Of a DNA stretch of 34,351 nucleotides, positions 17,630-25,173 are shown one piece after another. The stretch is taken from assembly GCF_900107205.1 (NCBI RefSeq), contig NZ_FNPC01000016.1, forward strand, positions 1 through 34,351. The letters are read 5' to 3'. The DNA is from Halopenitus persicus (lineage in GTDB: Archaea; Halobacteriota; Halobacteria; Halobacteriales; Haloferacaceae). The translations under genes and the position numbers were made by a program. Positions within the stretch are counted from its first letter, which is position 1; the number at the start of each line of letters is the position of its first letter. The notes below the pieces were generated by a model that had not been told where the DNA came from, did not search any database, and saw nothing but the letters and a program-made list of their open reading frames with translations.

Positions 17630-17773
17630 ATGTCATTCACATCGTTGAGAGAGTCACTGACATTGTACCGTAGCGGAACCCTTACCCTTGATCAGGCAGC
17701 CAAACGGGCTGGTATTCCGCCGACGAAACTGAAAAAAGAACTTCGCTCTTGCGGAATATCTATTGATGACTAA
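17630..17773 (+). CDS. 47-residue helix-turn-helix-like small protein
   Basis: ATG 17630 to TAA 17773 encodes a 47-residue protein with the pattern SLRESLTLYRSGTLTLDQAA, then AGIPPTKLKKELRS and a short acidic end. This matches a widespread family of very short haloarchaeal proteins (DUF7317 in my memory; the number should be checked), in which a LYR.GTL.L..AA helix precedes a helix-turn-helix-like pair. They are presumed DNA-binding or adaptor proteins. An AT-rich region precedes the start. Its stop overlaps that of a decayed gene on the other strand. Confidence 0.72.
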   Translation: MSFTSLRESLTLYRSGTLTLDQAAKRAGIPPTKLKKELRSCGISIDD

Positions 17774-17967
17774 TCTGCATTGATCGTCTCATCACTCGTC
17801 GTGACGAACACGGTTTCACCAGCCACAGCGGGTGACGCTTCAATTCGTTCCCCAAACTAGTCAAGTGACTGCTGTTGCGTTCCATCGGCTAGGCCGTCCA
17901 CAGCGAAGGCCCCCCGTCACCAACCACCTCCCATACCTGTTCGCCTGTTGTGGCATTAATCTGAACG
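17770..17967 (-). pseudogene. Remnant of a PQQ-type beta-propeller protein
   Basis: On the minus strand two pieces of beta-propeller repeat are readable in different frames: INATTGEQVWEVVGDGGPSLW (about 17960-17893), ending in a stop, then FGERIEASPAVAGETVFV with TTSDETINAD (17852-17770), also ending in a stop. Both match the repeat of PQQ-binding-like propeller proteins common in haloarchaea (alpha-aTGe..W, then sPaVagg.vyv). A frameshift and loss of most of the gene make this a fragment. It touches the 3' end of the secreted-protein gene. Confidence 0.7.
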
Positions 17968-18615
17968 CCAGTCCGTTATGTCGGTGACAGTCTCGTTCTC
18001 TAGATCGACTGTAATGGAGTAATACATCTCGTCGGCGGCGGGGTCGTGGATCCTGACAACGACCTCGTCTTCGACGTATTCGGGATCGCGGTCAATGGTG
18101 ACTGTACCTGTCTCGTCAGTCTCTTCGACCGTGAGGGTGAACGTTTCTTCTCCTTCAGGTGTCTCACTGTCCATCGAGGTGTTATTGAGGCCGGTGAAGG
18201 TGGTAGTTCGGGCAGAATCTACGGTCAGTTTGTGGATCGGATCAACGGTCAGTTCGTATTGATCTAGGTTCTGGAGTGCCTTCTGTACGGTTGCGTTGTT
18301 TCGGGCGATTGCTTTGGCTCGGCTGCGGTCGCTGTCTGTCAGTGGGTCCTCAGCCTCCGTATTCACCTGGTAAGTGCCGCTGTTCTGTTGTTCGATTTCG
18401 ATGCTGTCGACTCGGCTCATATTGTCGAGGACGGTGGCCTGCTGATCGCCGTGTTCGAAGGTGACATTGTCCTCAGACACGACGAACGCTGCACCCGGCC
18501 CGGAGTCGGTGAGGGTCGTGGTCGCACCGACAGTGGTGCCAATGACGGCGAGTCCGACACCGAGGACAGCAAGGACCACCAACAGAATGAGACGGGATCG
18601 CAGATCGGATGTCAT
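17956..18615 (-). CDS. Secreted or membrane-anchored PepSY-like protein
   Basis: This 219-residue protein has an N-terminal hydrophobic segment (about 8-30) after SDLRSR, then an acidic Thr/Asp-rich extracellular part with several N-glycosylation sequons. It contains a SRAKAIARNNATVQKAL helix and ends with a strand pattern MYYSITVDLENETVTDI, which resembles PepSY-like domains (helix with Ala..iA, then V.VDL..g.V). PepSY domains are extracellular and often inhibit or sense. It is divergent from a membrane-anchored helix-turn-helix gene whose other neighbour (19520) also encodes a secreted PepSY-like protein. The promoter region carries repeated gaaac/gtttc elements. Confidence 0.72.
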   Translation of the reverse strand: MTSDLRSRLILLVVLAVLGVGLAVIGTTVGATTTLTDSGPGAAFVVSEDNVTFEHGDQQATVLDNMSRVDSIEIEQQNSGTYQVNTEAEDPLTDSDRSRAKAIARNNATVQKALQNLDQYELTVDPIHKLTVDSARTTTFTGLNNTSMDSETPEGEETFTLTVEETDETGTVTIDRDPEYVEDEVVVRIHDPAADEMYYSITVDLENETVTDITDWRSD

Positions 18616-18670
18616 TCGTGTTCAGTACTTGGCTGAAACAACACATCAGTGCTGCGTGAAACTGATTGGG

Positions 18671-18705
18671 AAATGCTTGGAAACGGGTTTCACAGGTGTT
18701 TCACC
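18671..18705. promoter_or_regulatory. Candidate operator in the divergent promoter region
   Basis: gaaac and gtttc face each other across two bases at 18680-18691, followed by tgtttcacc. The 10-base string aaacgggttt/c recurs at 19372 in front of the second secreted-protein gene. Placement between two divergent genes, one of them a membrane-anchored helix-turn-helix protein, suggests binding by that regulator. This is inference. Confidence 0.4.
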
Positions 18706-18763
18706 CCGGTTTTACAGCGAAAGAGCGATACGCATTAGACGGAGTACTCACTATCCGGCTCAT

Positions 18764-19372
18764 ATGGACCTGTCAGCCCTCCACGGTAAACGACTTATCG
18801 CGGCAGCCATATTCGTCGCCGCAGTCCTCGTACTTGCCGTCCAACTGATCACCCCTTCACCGGTTATGGTCTCTATCGGTGACAACGGCGCACAAACCAC
18901 CCAACTTGGGCAGTACTTCACCTACACCGACGTCGCCCTCATTACGGTCGCGGCCTCCTTCCTCGGTGCCAGCGGCACCTACCTCCTACTCTATGACCAT
19001 ACCACCGTAGTCCCGACAAATGAGTCGGCGGTACCGCATACCGTTGCAACCGACGGTGAAACCCCACCGATACGGCAAGCGGTCAGTGACGGACAGGGCA
19101 GCGGCACTGTCCAGCACGACACAACGGATCCTGAAGAACGGTGGGAGGAGACAGTAGACCGGTTACACAACAATGAGGAAACAGTCTACACCGTTGTGCT
19201 TGAAGCCGGTGGTGAACTTCCACAACGGGATATCGTCAAGGGAACCGAGTTGTCCAAGGCCACGGTCAGCCGAACCTTGGATACCCTCGAAAGCAAGGAC
19301 TTAGTCGAGCGGAAACGCAAAGGGATGGGTAACGTTGTCGCCCTCACGGAATATTGGAGAACTACCGGCTGA
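18764..19372 (+). CDS. Membrane-anchored winged-helix transcription regulator
   Basis: I chose the ATG at 18764 (202 residues) because two membrane segments follow it and the upstream open frame is antisense to the neighbour. The segments (about 8-30 and 57-78) flank a short extracellular loop (SPSPVMVSIGDNG). A cytoplasmic linker leads to a C-terminal winged helix (about 130-200): EETVYTVVLEAGGELPQRD, then GTELSKATVSRTLDTLESKDL, VERKRKGMGNVVAL. This is a MarR/IclR-like helix-turn-helix found in haloarchaeal membrane-bound regulators. It lies between two genes for secreted PepSY-like proteins, so a one-component sensor reading an extracellular signal is plausible. Confidence 0.82.
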   Translation: MDLSALHGKRLIAAAIFVAAVLVLAVQLITPSPVMVSIGDNGAQTTQLGQYFTYTDVALITVAASFLGASGTYLLLYDHTTVVPTNESAVPHTVATDGETPPIRQAVSDGQGSGTVQHDTTDPEERWEETVDRLHNNEETVYTVVLEAGGELPQRDIVKGTELSKATVSRTLDTLESKDLVERKRKGMGNVVALTEYWRTTG

Positions 19373-19413
19373 AACGGGTTCCAAACCGGTTCCGTAATGC
19401 GTTTCCAATCAAT
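19371..19413. promoter_or_regulatory. Repeat of the candidate operator after the regulator gene
   Basis: gaaacgggttcc, aaccggttcc and cgtttcc lie within 43 bases, starting at the regulator stop codon. The aaacgggtt core equals that at 18681-18689. It precedes the hairpin and the secreted-protein gene at 19520. Confidence 0.4.
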
Positions 19414-19442
19414 CACTTTCAGGTCTTTCACATAATGGCCTA

Positions 19443-19497
19443 CGTGGAGAACACCACCCATCCTCCAGAGTTTGGAGGCATCGGTGGTGTCTCCACG
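19443..19497. promoter_or_regulatory. Strong nested hairpin upstream of the secreted-protein gene
   Basis: Outer arms 19443-19458 and 19483-19497 pair along 15 bases with one bulge (cgtggaga.caccacc against ggtggtgtctccacg). Inside, cctcca (19462-19467) pairs with tggagg (19473-19478). The structure ends 22 bases before the ATG, leaving an AAGGTGA ribosome-binding-like site single-stranded. It may be a terminator for the regulator gene or a 5' control element; no T-run follows, so a simple terminator is less likely. Confidence 0.6.
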
Positions 19498-19519
19498 CTA
19501 TAAGGTGAATTGACGAACT

Positions 19520-20179
19520 ATGCGCACGCAACTTGCCGTCCTTGCGGCCGTCGCACTGCTCGCTCTCGGTACAGGCAGTGTCGTCGCCGCAATGGACACT
19601 CCTACAGCCGACACAGCGTCGAATGATGCATTGCCAGCCAGCTACACCGTCGACGTCATCAACCCCGGAGAAGTGAGCGATGATGAGATCGACCAGGCCA
19701 TTGAGACAGTATGGGCGAACGATACAGTTCGGAACTACTTCGATGACGGTGCCGCCGTCCACTTTGAGGTCTGGGTCTCTGGGTTGGACGAGGACGTGAT
19801 CCACGCCAACATTGCTCCGCTTGAGGAACCGGACGAGACACGGGTCATCGCCGACATCAACCTCTCGGAGCGGCAGGTCAGCTACATCGATGAACCGGTG
19901 AAACTCAACGCCTCCAACGCCATCACGATCAACGCCAGCGACTACGACCTCAATGGCACAGGACACAGCCAGGACACGAACAGTGAAGAAAACGCCACGA
20001 GGCTCACCGCTGATCAAGCCACCCAGATAGCGCTCAACGAGAGCTCGATCGAACGCGGCGGGAATGGCACCTTCACCTTCGAAGTCGAAGACGGCGACGG
20101 AACCACCACGACCATCCCCTCAGACGAGATCATCAGGATCGACCTGCCTCCAGAGAACCGAACGGTCAACGGCAAATAA
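19520..20179 (+). CDS. Secreted PepSY-like protein
   Basis: This 219-residue protein has a Sec-type signal peptide (about 5-24, ending SVVAAMDTP). Then follow a helix (VSDDEIDQAIETVWAND), a beta region (AAVHFEVWVSG) and VIADINLSERQVSYID, the strand pattern of PepSY-like domains. The C-terminal half is acidic and Thr/Asn-rich with a second Ala-rich helix (TADQATQIALNESS) and a short strand region. It has several N-glycosylation sequons. It resembles the secreted protein on the far side of the regulator gene in size and design. A nested hairpin and AAGGTGA precede its start. Confidence 0.75.
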   Translation: MRTQLAVLAAVALLALGTGSVVAAMDTPTADTASNDALPASYTVDVINPGEVSDDEIDQAIETVWANDTVRNYFDDGAAVHFEVWVSGLDEDVIHANIAPLEEPDETRVIADINLSERQVSYIDEPVKLNASNAITINASDYDLNGTGHSQDTNSEENATRLTADQATQIALNESSIERGGNGTFTFEVEDGDGTTTTIPSDEIIRIDLPPENRTVNGK

Positions 20180-20269
20180 GCTGAGCAAACATCGAAAACG
20201 TCCTAGCAATTTTCTTTCTCTCCACTCTTGTGCCAGAGATTGTTGATGACGTCCTTTCGATATAGGTGC

Positions 20270-20464
20270 TTACGTATCGTTTCGGAATCCCTCTACTATC
20301 TTGACACCGATGAGCCCGTAGATGAGGCCGAAGAGACCGAGGTAGAATCCTATGTAGAAGGCCCACGTCTCACCCATCATATCTGTGTCTAATATCGTAA
20401 ATCCTCCATAAAGTACGAGTAGGATTGCAAATAGCTCAACGAGGAGGGCTTTTTGGACGGACAT
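20270..20464 (-). CDS. Small membrane protein, two segments
   Basis: The ATG at 20464 gives 64 residues. A GTG at 20515 in the same frame would add 17 polar residues but would place a perfect hairpin (20472-20490) inside the gene. The peptide has two hydrophobic segments (about 6-24 and 33-56) and a short basic/acidic tail (VEGFRNDT). The family is not recognised. It follows the histidine-kinase region and points the same way as the kinase, so they might be co-transcribed, though a 60-base gap with a hairpin separates them. Confidence 0.6.
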   Translation of the reverse strand: MSVQKALLVELFAILLVLYGGFTILDTDMMGETWAFYIGFYLGLFGLIYGLIGVKIVEGFRNDT

Positions 20465-20471
20465 CTGATTG

Positions 20472-20490
20472 GGTTGTCTTTTTGACAACC
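20472..20490. promoter_or_regulatory. 7-bp perfect hairpin with five-base T/A loop
   Basis: ggttgtc (20472-20478) and gacaacc (20484-20490) flank ttttt. It lies just upstream of the small membrane gene's ATG and downstream of the kinase stop, so it could be a terminator or an operator. Confidence 0.45.
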
Positions 20491-20524
20491 AATAAATCCA
20501 CGATGTCTGGTTCACCTATATCGA

Positions 20525-21520
20525 TCACTCGTTCAGGGTCACACCAGTAATCTCAAAACGTGCTCCTCCGTCATCGGCGTCACTGACGGTGATATTCCAT
20601 CCATAGACGACGGCGATTTCGTTGGCGATTTGGAGTCCGTACCCCGTTCCCTCGTTGAGTGTGGAGTATCCCGCTTCGAATATCCGCTCGCGCGTTTCTT
20701 CGGGGATACCCGGCCCGTTGTCCTCAAAAAAGAACCCGTCGACCAGATCGCTGACTCTGACCGTTACATCCGCGCCTCCGTGTTCGATTGCATTCCGGAT
20801 GAGGTTCTCGAGTAATTGCTGGAGGCGGGCGTGGTCAGCTTGGATCGTGTGCGTGGTGTCGATGTGTAACGTCGCTTCAGCTGTCTCGACGTTTTGCCAG
20901 CAGCGGGCGATGACGTCTGCAAGCGTCACCTCCTCGAGTTTTAGCGTCGTGTCGCCTTCGCGGGCAAGCGTCAGCAGATCCTCGATCAGTGTTTCCATCC
21001 GTTCGTGTGCTCTGGTGATAGCAGCGAGGTGATCGCTGTCACACTCCTCACGAACGAGATCGAGCCGTCCCTGTGCGACGTTCAGCGGGTTTCGGAGGTC
21101 ATGGCTGACGACACTGGCGAACTCTTCGAGACGTTCGTTCTTGCGCTTGAGTTCACGCTCGCGTTCCTTGCGATCGGTGATGTTCCTCACCACTGCGAGA
21201 ATACATTGCCGATCGTCGAGATTCGTCTGTCTGAGGTGAACTTCGACCGGGATGGGATCGCCGGCTTTCGTTTCGTCACGCCACTCGAAAGTCTGGGGAC
21301 CGTCGGTGGCTGCTTTTTGGATGTACTCCTCGGCACGCTCGATCGTATAGGGCGGCTCATTGAGGATGAAGTCCTCGAAGCCTAATTCAAGGAGTTCGCT
21401 CCGGGTGTAGTCGAGCATCTCGCAGAATTGCTCGTTGGCGTCGATGACTGAGGCATCTTCGGCGTCGTGGAGTGTAATCCCATCAGGAATCTTCTCAAAC
21501 AGTTCTTGATAATCAAGCAT
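20525..21520 (-). CDS. Soluble PAS-domain histidine kinase
   Basis: This 331-residue protein has one PAS domain (about 1-118; ITLHDAEDASVIDANEQFCEM is the typical start and ILAVVRNITDRKERE the end), then a HisKA dimerisation helix with the H-box SHDLRNPL (phospho-acceptor His140), and an HATPase domain with N-box ENLIRNAIEHGG (Asn243), G1 DNGPGIP (267-273) and G2 GTGYGLQIAN (291-300). There are no membrane segments, so it would sense a cytoplasmic cue. No response regulator is adjacent, which is common for haloarchaeal orphan kinases. The short direct repeat agttcttgat (21501 and 21551) spans its start. Confidence 0.92.
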   Translation of the reverse strand: MLDYQELFEKIPDGITLHDAEDASVIDANEQFCEMLDYTRSELLELGFEDFILNEPPYTIERAEEYIQKAATDGPQTFEWRDETKAGDPIPVEVHLRQTNLDDRQCILAVVRNITDRKERERELKRKNERLEEFASVVSHDLRNPLNVAQGRLDLVREECDSDHLAAITRAHERMETLIEDLLTLAREGDTTLKLEEVTLADVIARCWQNVETAEATLHIDTTHTIQADHARLQQLLENLIRNAIEHGGADVTVRVSDLVDGFFFEDNGPGIPEETRERIFEAGYSTLNEGTGYGLQIANEIAVVYGWNITVSDADDGGARFEITGVTLNE

Positions 21521-21624
21521 TCATAAATAGACATACCCAAGATAAAAATAAGTTCTTGATAGATGACATATATCTTGAATGAATATGATGACTGATTAAG
21601 CGAACGTTCTCCTGTACTAGGCGA

Positions 21625-21762
21625 TTAGGAGGCGGTCGGTGGCCACGCCCATACCATATCCTGATGGAAGAGTTCGAGGAGCGTCTCAACATCCTGCTCG
21701 TCCCACGCTTACGTCTCTCGATCAACCACCTCCTGAATCGCTTCTTCTGCTGACCTACTCAT
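21625..21762 (-). pseudogene. NTF2/SnoaL-like gene remnant with in-frame TAA
   Basis: From ATG 21762 the frame reads a haloarchaeal NTF2-like (SnoaL/DUF4440-type) N-terminus: SAEEAIQEVVDRET, then TAA (21709-21711), then in the same frame AWDEQDVETLLELFHQDMVW and WPPTAS before a second stop at 21625. Family members are typically 120-150 residues, so the gene has both a nonsense codon and a lost 3' half. The rest of the gap around it (21521-21864) shows no gene. Confidence 0.7.
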
Positions 21763-21864
21763 ATACGTCGGTAGACTCAGCACGCAATTACTCTTGGTAG
21801 GTGTGGTAATTCAACATCTTCTCCAGTAATCGCGACAAGTCAAACGACGTTCAGTCTAAGCCGA

Positions 21865-22293
21865 CTAGCGTCGCTTAACCACGATCGTATCCGCGACCAT
21901 ATCGCCGACACGTTGGTTCTCGTCGGTGACCAATATCAACACCATCGCGACGATATTCGCAGTCGGAAGGGCGTCGACGACCCAGAGGAGGTTCCGGATA
22001 ATCGATGCGCCGATCGTACAGTCGGAGCCATCGGATTTGACGACGACGATCCCGAGTAGGTACTTTCCGGGAGTGTAGCCATAGAGCCCCTCGAGCAGGA
22101 AGACGTACACGAGAGTTATAACGGTCCCAGCGAGCGTCAGTACCAAGAATCCTGCATCTCCGAGGGCCGAGCCGACGATCATAACGACGACCCAGAGCAG
22201 CCCGATAAGGACGGAGTCGATCAGGTACGCGAGTACGCGCTGTCCGATGACGTCACCGTTCGTTCCGAGTTGCGGTTGCGGATGTTTCTTCAT
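21865..22293 (-). CDS. RDD-family membrane protein
   Basis: The ATG at 22293 (142 residues) places the RDD-type segment correctly: GQRVLAYLIDSVLIGLLW with the Arg and Asp of the name. A second segment (about 55-80) and YTPGKYLLGIVVVKSDG follow, then RNLLWVVDALPTANIVAMVLIL and QRVGDMVADTIVVKR at the end, all standard for the family. An upstream open frame reaches 22425 but looks non-coding. RDD proteins are small integral membrane proteins; transport roles are proposed for some. It is divergent from the DUF3592 gene. Confidence 0.88.
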   Translation of the reverse strand: MKKHPQPQLGTNGDVIGQRVLAYLIDSVLIGLLWVVVMIVGSALGDAGFLVLTLAGTVITLVYVFLLEGLYGYTPGKYLLGIVVVKSDGSDCTIGASIIRNLLWVVDALPTANIVAMVLILVTDENQRVGDMVADTIVVKRR

Positions 22294-22457
22294 ACCTAAC
22301 CTATTAATTTCAATTCTATCGACATTGTTTAAACTCCCCGAAGGGCGTTCGACCCATACAGAGTCCACTATGGCACATAAATAGAACCTATCGGAGGCTA
22401 TCACGTCGTTCGTAGCTTCCGACATACACTTGCATTGGCACCGGTACCGTTCCGGGT

Positions 22458-22955
22458 GTGTCCGCTGATTCGCGTCTCCCGATCAACAACTTTGATCTCG
22501 ATTCCGTTCGAAAAGGAGTGCTGTTCCTCCTCGTTGGCCTCGCCGCCATCGGCTACGGCGGCTTCGACTACGTCAACCAGCAGCAGGCGATTGATTCAGC
22601 TGTTGAAGTGAATGCGACCATCCTCAATACGGACGTCGAAGCCGATGGGACGAGTTCGAGCGCGGGAGTCGAATATTATCCGACGGTTCGATTCGAATAC
22701 GTCTACCAGGGAGAACGGTATACTTCAACCAACATCCACCCATCGTCCGTGAGACAATCGTACGACACCGAGTCAGCTGCGAGGGACGTGATCGAGAACT
22801 ACGAGACGAACACTACAGTCACCGCGTATACAACCCCGATCTCACCCGGCAACGCGTTCCTCCGAAAGGAGGAATCGAACAGCTCGTTCATTGCGATCGG
22901 CATCGGAATCGTGTTCGTCCTCTTGGGCGGACGCTCGGTTCTGAAAGAGGACTAG
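22458..22955 (+). CDS. DUF3592-like membrane protein
   Basis: This 165-residue protein starts at GTG 22458. A first membrane segment (about 17-36), an extracellular beta domain (ATILNTDVEADG, then YYPTVRFEYVYQGERYTST, then TTVTAYTTPISPGNAFLR), and a second membrane segment (about 143-160) match the DUF3592 arrangement, in which the Y.P.v.f.Y...g..y.s core is flanked by two helices. The function of the family is unknown. A GTG two bases upstream is out of frame. Confidence 0.8.
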   Translation: MSADSRLPINNFDLDSVRKGVLFLLVGLAAIGYGGFDYVNQQQAIDSAVEVNATILNTDVEADGTSSSAGVEYYPTVRFEYVYQGERYTSTNIHPSSVRQSYDTESAARDVIENYETNTTVTAYTTPISPGNAFLRKEESNSSFIAIGIGIVFVLLGGRSVLKED

Positions 22956-23072
22956 AGCCGTCTATACGTGATTCGTTGAGGATCTGGGCTCCGCCCTTGT
23001 GACTTCTCCAGCTCGTCGTGTGCCGGTGTATCGCTTTGCGACCGTTCATAGCGGTCCGGACGCGAGACGTCT

Positions 23073-23101
23073 AGAGATTTTGTCACCCCCAGGAGGGGTA
23101 C
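23073..23101. promoter_or_regulatory. G/C palindrome upstream of paralog A
   Basis: gaga-tttt is followed by cccc..gg..gggg(ta), a short palindrome about 33 bases before the ATG of the gene at 23134. A closely matching element (28461-28494) precedes the paralogous gene at 28515. Confidence 0.45.
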
Positions 23102-23133
23102 CGGGGTCAGTACACCGTGCCTCGGAACGACCT

Positions 23134-23571
23134 ATGTCCAAACGACAACATCAGCACTCACGGCGACCCGCTCAAGCACAACGTGCCGACCAACAACCTC
23201 CACACTCAACTTCGAAACTTGAGCTCACCATTCCGAACAAGCGGTCCTACCAGTCACTCATTACCTTCGTTGACTGTGTCCTCGTTGAGTTAACACACGA
23301 AGTCGTCGGTGCGGAATACGTTGTGCCCCATCCGTGGGGGACGGGATACATGCAGTACATCGCTATCGACACGTTTGGTGAACGATTCAGAAAGCGACGA
23401 TACTGTCCTACTGCGGGATGGAGCTCACGAGAGATTTCCCGTTCAGATGTTCGATTGGAATTGATCCAGCGATTTTCGCGTGAACAGTCGATCGCTTCGA
23501 CCGACAAGCGTGCTCCCGATACCGTCGCTGACTCCTTCAGCGTGAAACCGATCTCAGATCTTTCCGATTGA
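23134..23571 (+). CDS. Unknown protein, paralog A of a duplicated pair
   Basis: I chose ATG 23134 (145 residues); an upstream frame opens at 22999 but includes the palindrome. After a His/Gln/Arg-rich N-terminus comes the block LELTIPNKRSYQSLITFVDC, then VLVELTHEVVGAEYV, and later YIAIDTFGERFRKRRYCPT. The protein at 28515 has the same block (LQLSIPNQLSNPALESFVQC, VLIELTEGTLTAEYV, then DWFRQYTYTDRYGMEKRRCP), with identical spacing. No known domain is recognised and no membrane segment is present. The conserved Cys in FV.CVL.ELT and in RR.CP could bind metal. The paralog lies 5.4 kb away on the same strand, with a matching promoter element. Confidence 0.72.
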   Translation: MSKRQHQHSRRPAQAQRADQQPPHSTSKLELTIPNKRSYQSLITFVDCVLVELTHEVVGAEYVVPHPWGTGYMQYIAIDTFGERFRKRRYCPTAGWSSREISRSDVRLELIQRFSREQSIASTDKRAPDTVADSFSVKPISDLSD

Positions 23572-23675
23572 CGTCCTCCCCCGTCTGGAATGATAATTGT
23601 ATATTGGTCACGAACGAAGTGAGGGAACGTTCACCCCCGTATATATCAATGGAGCAGCCAACCGTTTGATCTGAA

Positions 23676-24593
23676 ATGCCCTCCAAACGTAGCACTCGAC
23701 GGCAAGCGCTCCGAATGATCGGAGGTCTTAGCATTACAGCCACTGCTGGCTGTCTCACATCATTTTCTCGGTCGAACTCCTGTTCGAACGAGGGTAGCTT
23801 TTCACTGGATGAAGCAACGGAGACCGGCATCTCCAATGAGTTTAGTACACCACTCGATGGATTGCCCTATGCTACGCAGATCGCTGTTACCGACGCGCTC
23901 GATGCGGACTCTGGTGAATCTACCTCTCGGGGCTACTACTCTCCGAATCCACGGACGGACTTCGTCGTCACCGGACCTGAAGCGCATTACTACCGTCTCG
24001 AAACGACCGATCACGACGGAATACAGACGACTGGCTACGAATACTCGGTCGAGATCGGTGTCGATGAATCCAAGCTCTCGGATGGTGTGACAGTCCGATC
24101 GTTTAGGGAATTACCTATTCACGATCGCGAGTCACTCCGTGGTGCGATAGGGAATCCTGGGCTCCTCCACGCACCACACTACACGTCGTTCTCCGTCGTG
24201 TTTGCGTACGAACATACTAATGTACAGGCTCAGTCCGTGTTTATTCCGGAACGTGCTACACACTACCTGGAATGGGACGAGACGTTGTTACGATTGGCCT
24301 TCGAGGAGCAGCGGACGGTCGTGATCACGAGTACGACTGTCTCGACTGAACTCGTTGCTACTTCACCGGACGGGTTCAAAGAACATATCGGCAACAACCG
24401 CGGTGTCCTCCTTGACTCCCTGACGACCCACCAACAGGACATCGTAGCCCAGGCGATCGACGGGACATACACTGAGTGTGAACCGTATTCGGAGCCGTTC
24501 AGCGATCTCCGTGAGCGACTCTCCGTAGGTGACGATGGCGTCGTGCTACTCGTTCAGTACGACAGTGACTGGTACTTTTGCCATCTTCATTGA
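23676..24593 (+). CDS. Tat-exported lipoprotein, unknown function
   Basis: This 305-residue protein starts with a twin-arginine signal (STRRQALRMIGG) and lipobox (ATAGC, about residue 26). The mature part is 280 residues without clear repeats: an acidic start (SLDEATETGISNEF), an ALDADSG region, a VTGPEAHYYRLET stretch, and a C-terminal part ending VVLLVQYDSDWYFCHLH. I do not recognise the family. It stands alone, about 100 bases after paralog A on the same strand, with a separate AT-rich promoter-like stretch (about 23590-23650). Confidence 0.8.
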   Translation: MPSKRSTRRQALRMIGGLSITATAGCLTSFSRSNSCSNEGSFSLDEATETGISNEFSTPLDGLPYATQIAVTDALDADSGESTSRGYYSPNPRTDFVVTGPEAHYYRLETTDHDGIQTTGYEYSVEIGVDESKLSDGVTVRSFRELPIHDRESLRGAIGNPGLLHAPHYTSFSVVFAYEHTNVQAQSVFIPERATHYLEWDETLLRLAFEEQRTVVITSTTVSTELVATSPDGFKEHIGNNRGVLLDSLTTHQQDIVAQAIDGTYTECEPYSEPFSDLRERLSVGDDGVVLLVQYDSDWYFCHLH

Positions 24594-24642
24594 TCGCAGT
24601 GGATAAGTGGGGAGCTTTCAATAGGAAAATCGCTCCTTCTTT

Positions 24643-24658
24643 GGCTCTGTTGATGTCC
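24643..24658 (+). repeat. Degenerate copy of the IS6-like terminal motif
   Basis: ggctctgttgatgtcc is a near match to the ggctctgttgaaatcc motif found again 38 bases further on. It may be a solo terminus left by an old element. Confidence 0.5.
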
Positions 24659-24680
24659 TATCTGTTAGATATACTATAGT

Positions 24681-24750
24681 GGCTCTGCTGAAATCCTATC
24701 CTTCAGACACATTCTTGTCTGAAATAGTTGGGTGATGGAGACTGCTTACT
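24681..24750 (+). repeat. Dispersed repeat, copy 1
   Basis: A terminal motif ggctctgctgaaatcct is followed by cttcagac, ttcttgtctgaaa and gatggagactgctta. Copies with the same order lie at about 25059-25125 and 27681-27750; partial copies lie at 2194-2210, 26834-26887, 28367-28384 and 34220-34240. Confidence 0.6.
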
Positions 24751-24910
24751 GATACACCCGTTCAAAAACAGACTGTGTAACGATTGTAACGAAGACGACA
24801 ATCGTAAACCTCGACAACAGCCCAAAATCCGTCAAAGCCCGTAGGGCGACAATAGCAACGAGGACAACCACAGCAGAGGCGGCTAGTTTCTGGTTCTCAC
24901 GGGAGACCAT
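24746..24910 (-). CDS. 54-residue membrane protein
   Basis: ATG 24910 to TAA 24746 gives 54 residues: a polar start (VSREN), then AASAVVVLVAIVALRAL and a second hydrophobic stretch (FTIVVFVTIVTQSVF). Two short membrane spans with a polar turn are likely. The family is not recognised. It lies inside the inverted-repeat-bounded segment, and its 3' end meets the dispersed repeat. A coding role is supported by the clean length and codon content, but not by homology. Confidence 0.5.
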   Translation of the reverse strand: MVSRENQKLAASAVVVLVAIVALRALTDFGLLSRFTIVVFVTIVTQSVFERVYQ

Positions 24911-24960
24911 AATCGTAAATCAACAGAATTGAACAAAGTACCTACCGAACAGTGGTTCCT

Positions 24961-25125
24961 TTGTACTGACCGATACGTGAGTCCCCTGTTTTGAACGATT
25001 CACATATCGTCTAGAGTGAGTTGGGGTTTCACGCTTCTATACAAACGAGAGATCTCCGACTCTATTGGAGTCCTATTCTTCAGACGTGGGTACGATGAAA
25101 CAGCCGACTGCTGAAGCTGCTTAGA
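24961..25125 (+). repeat. Composite dispersed repeat, copy 2
   Basis: Two repeat types are joined. 24961-25016 contains tactgaccgata.gtgag..cccctg.(a/t)ctgaacgattcaca, shared with 17361-17400, 26776-26820 and, inverted, 33571-33626. 25059-25125 contains ctctattgg.gtcctattcttcagac and gatgaaacagccg..tgctgaag.tgctta, shared with the copies at 24681, 26861 and 27681. Confidence 0.55.
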
Positions 25126-25173
25126 GAACTCGATAGCCACTTATTTATGACAAGTTGGTGAGATTAGGTTGTT

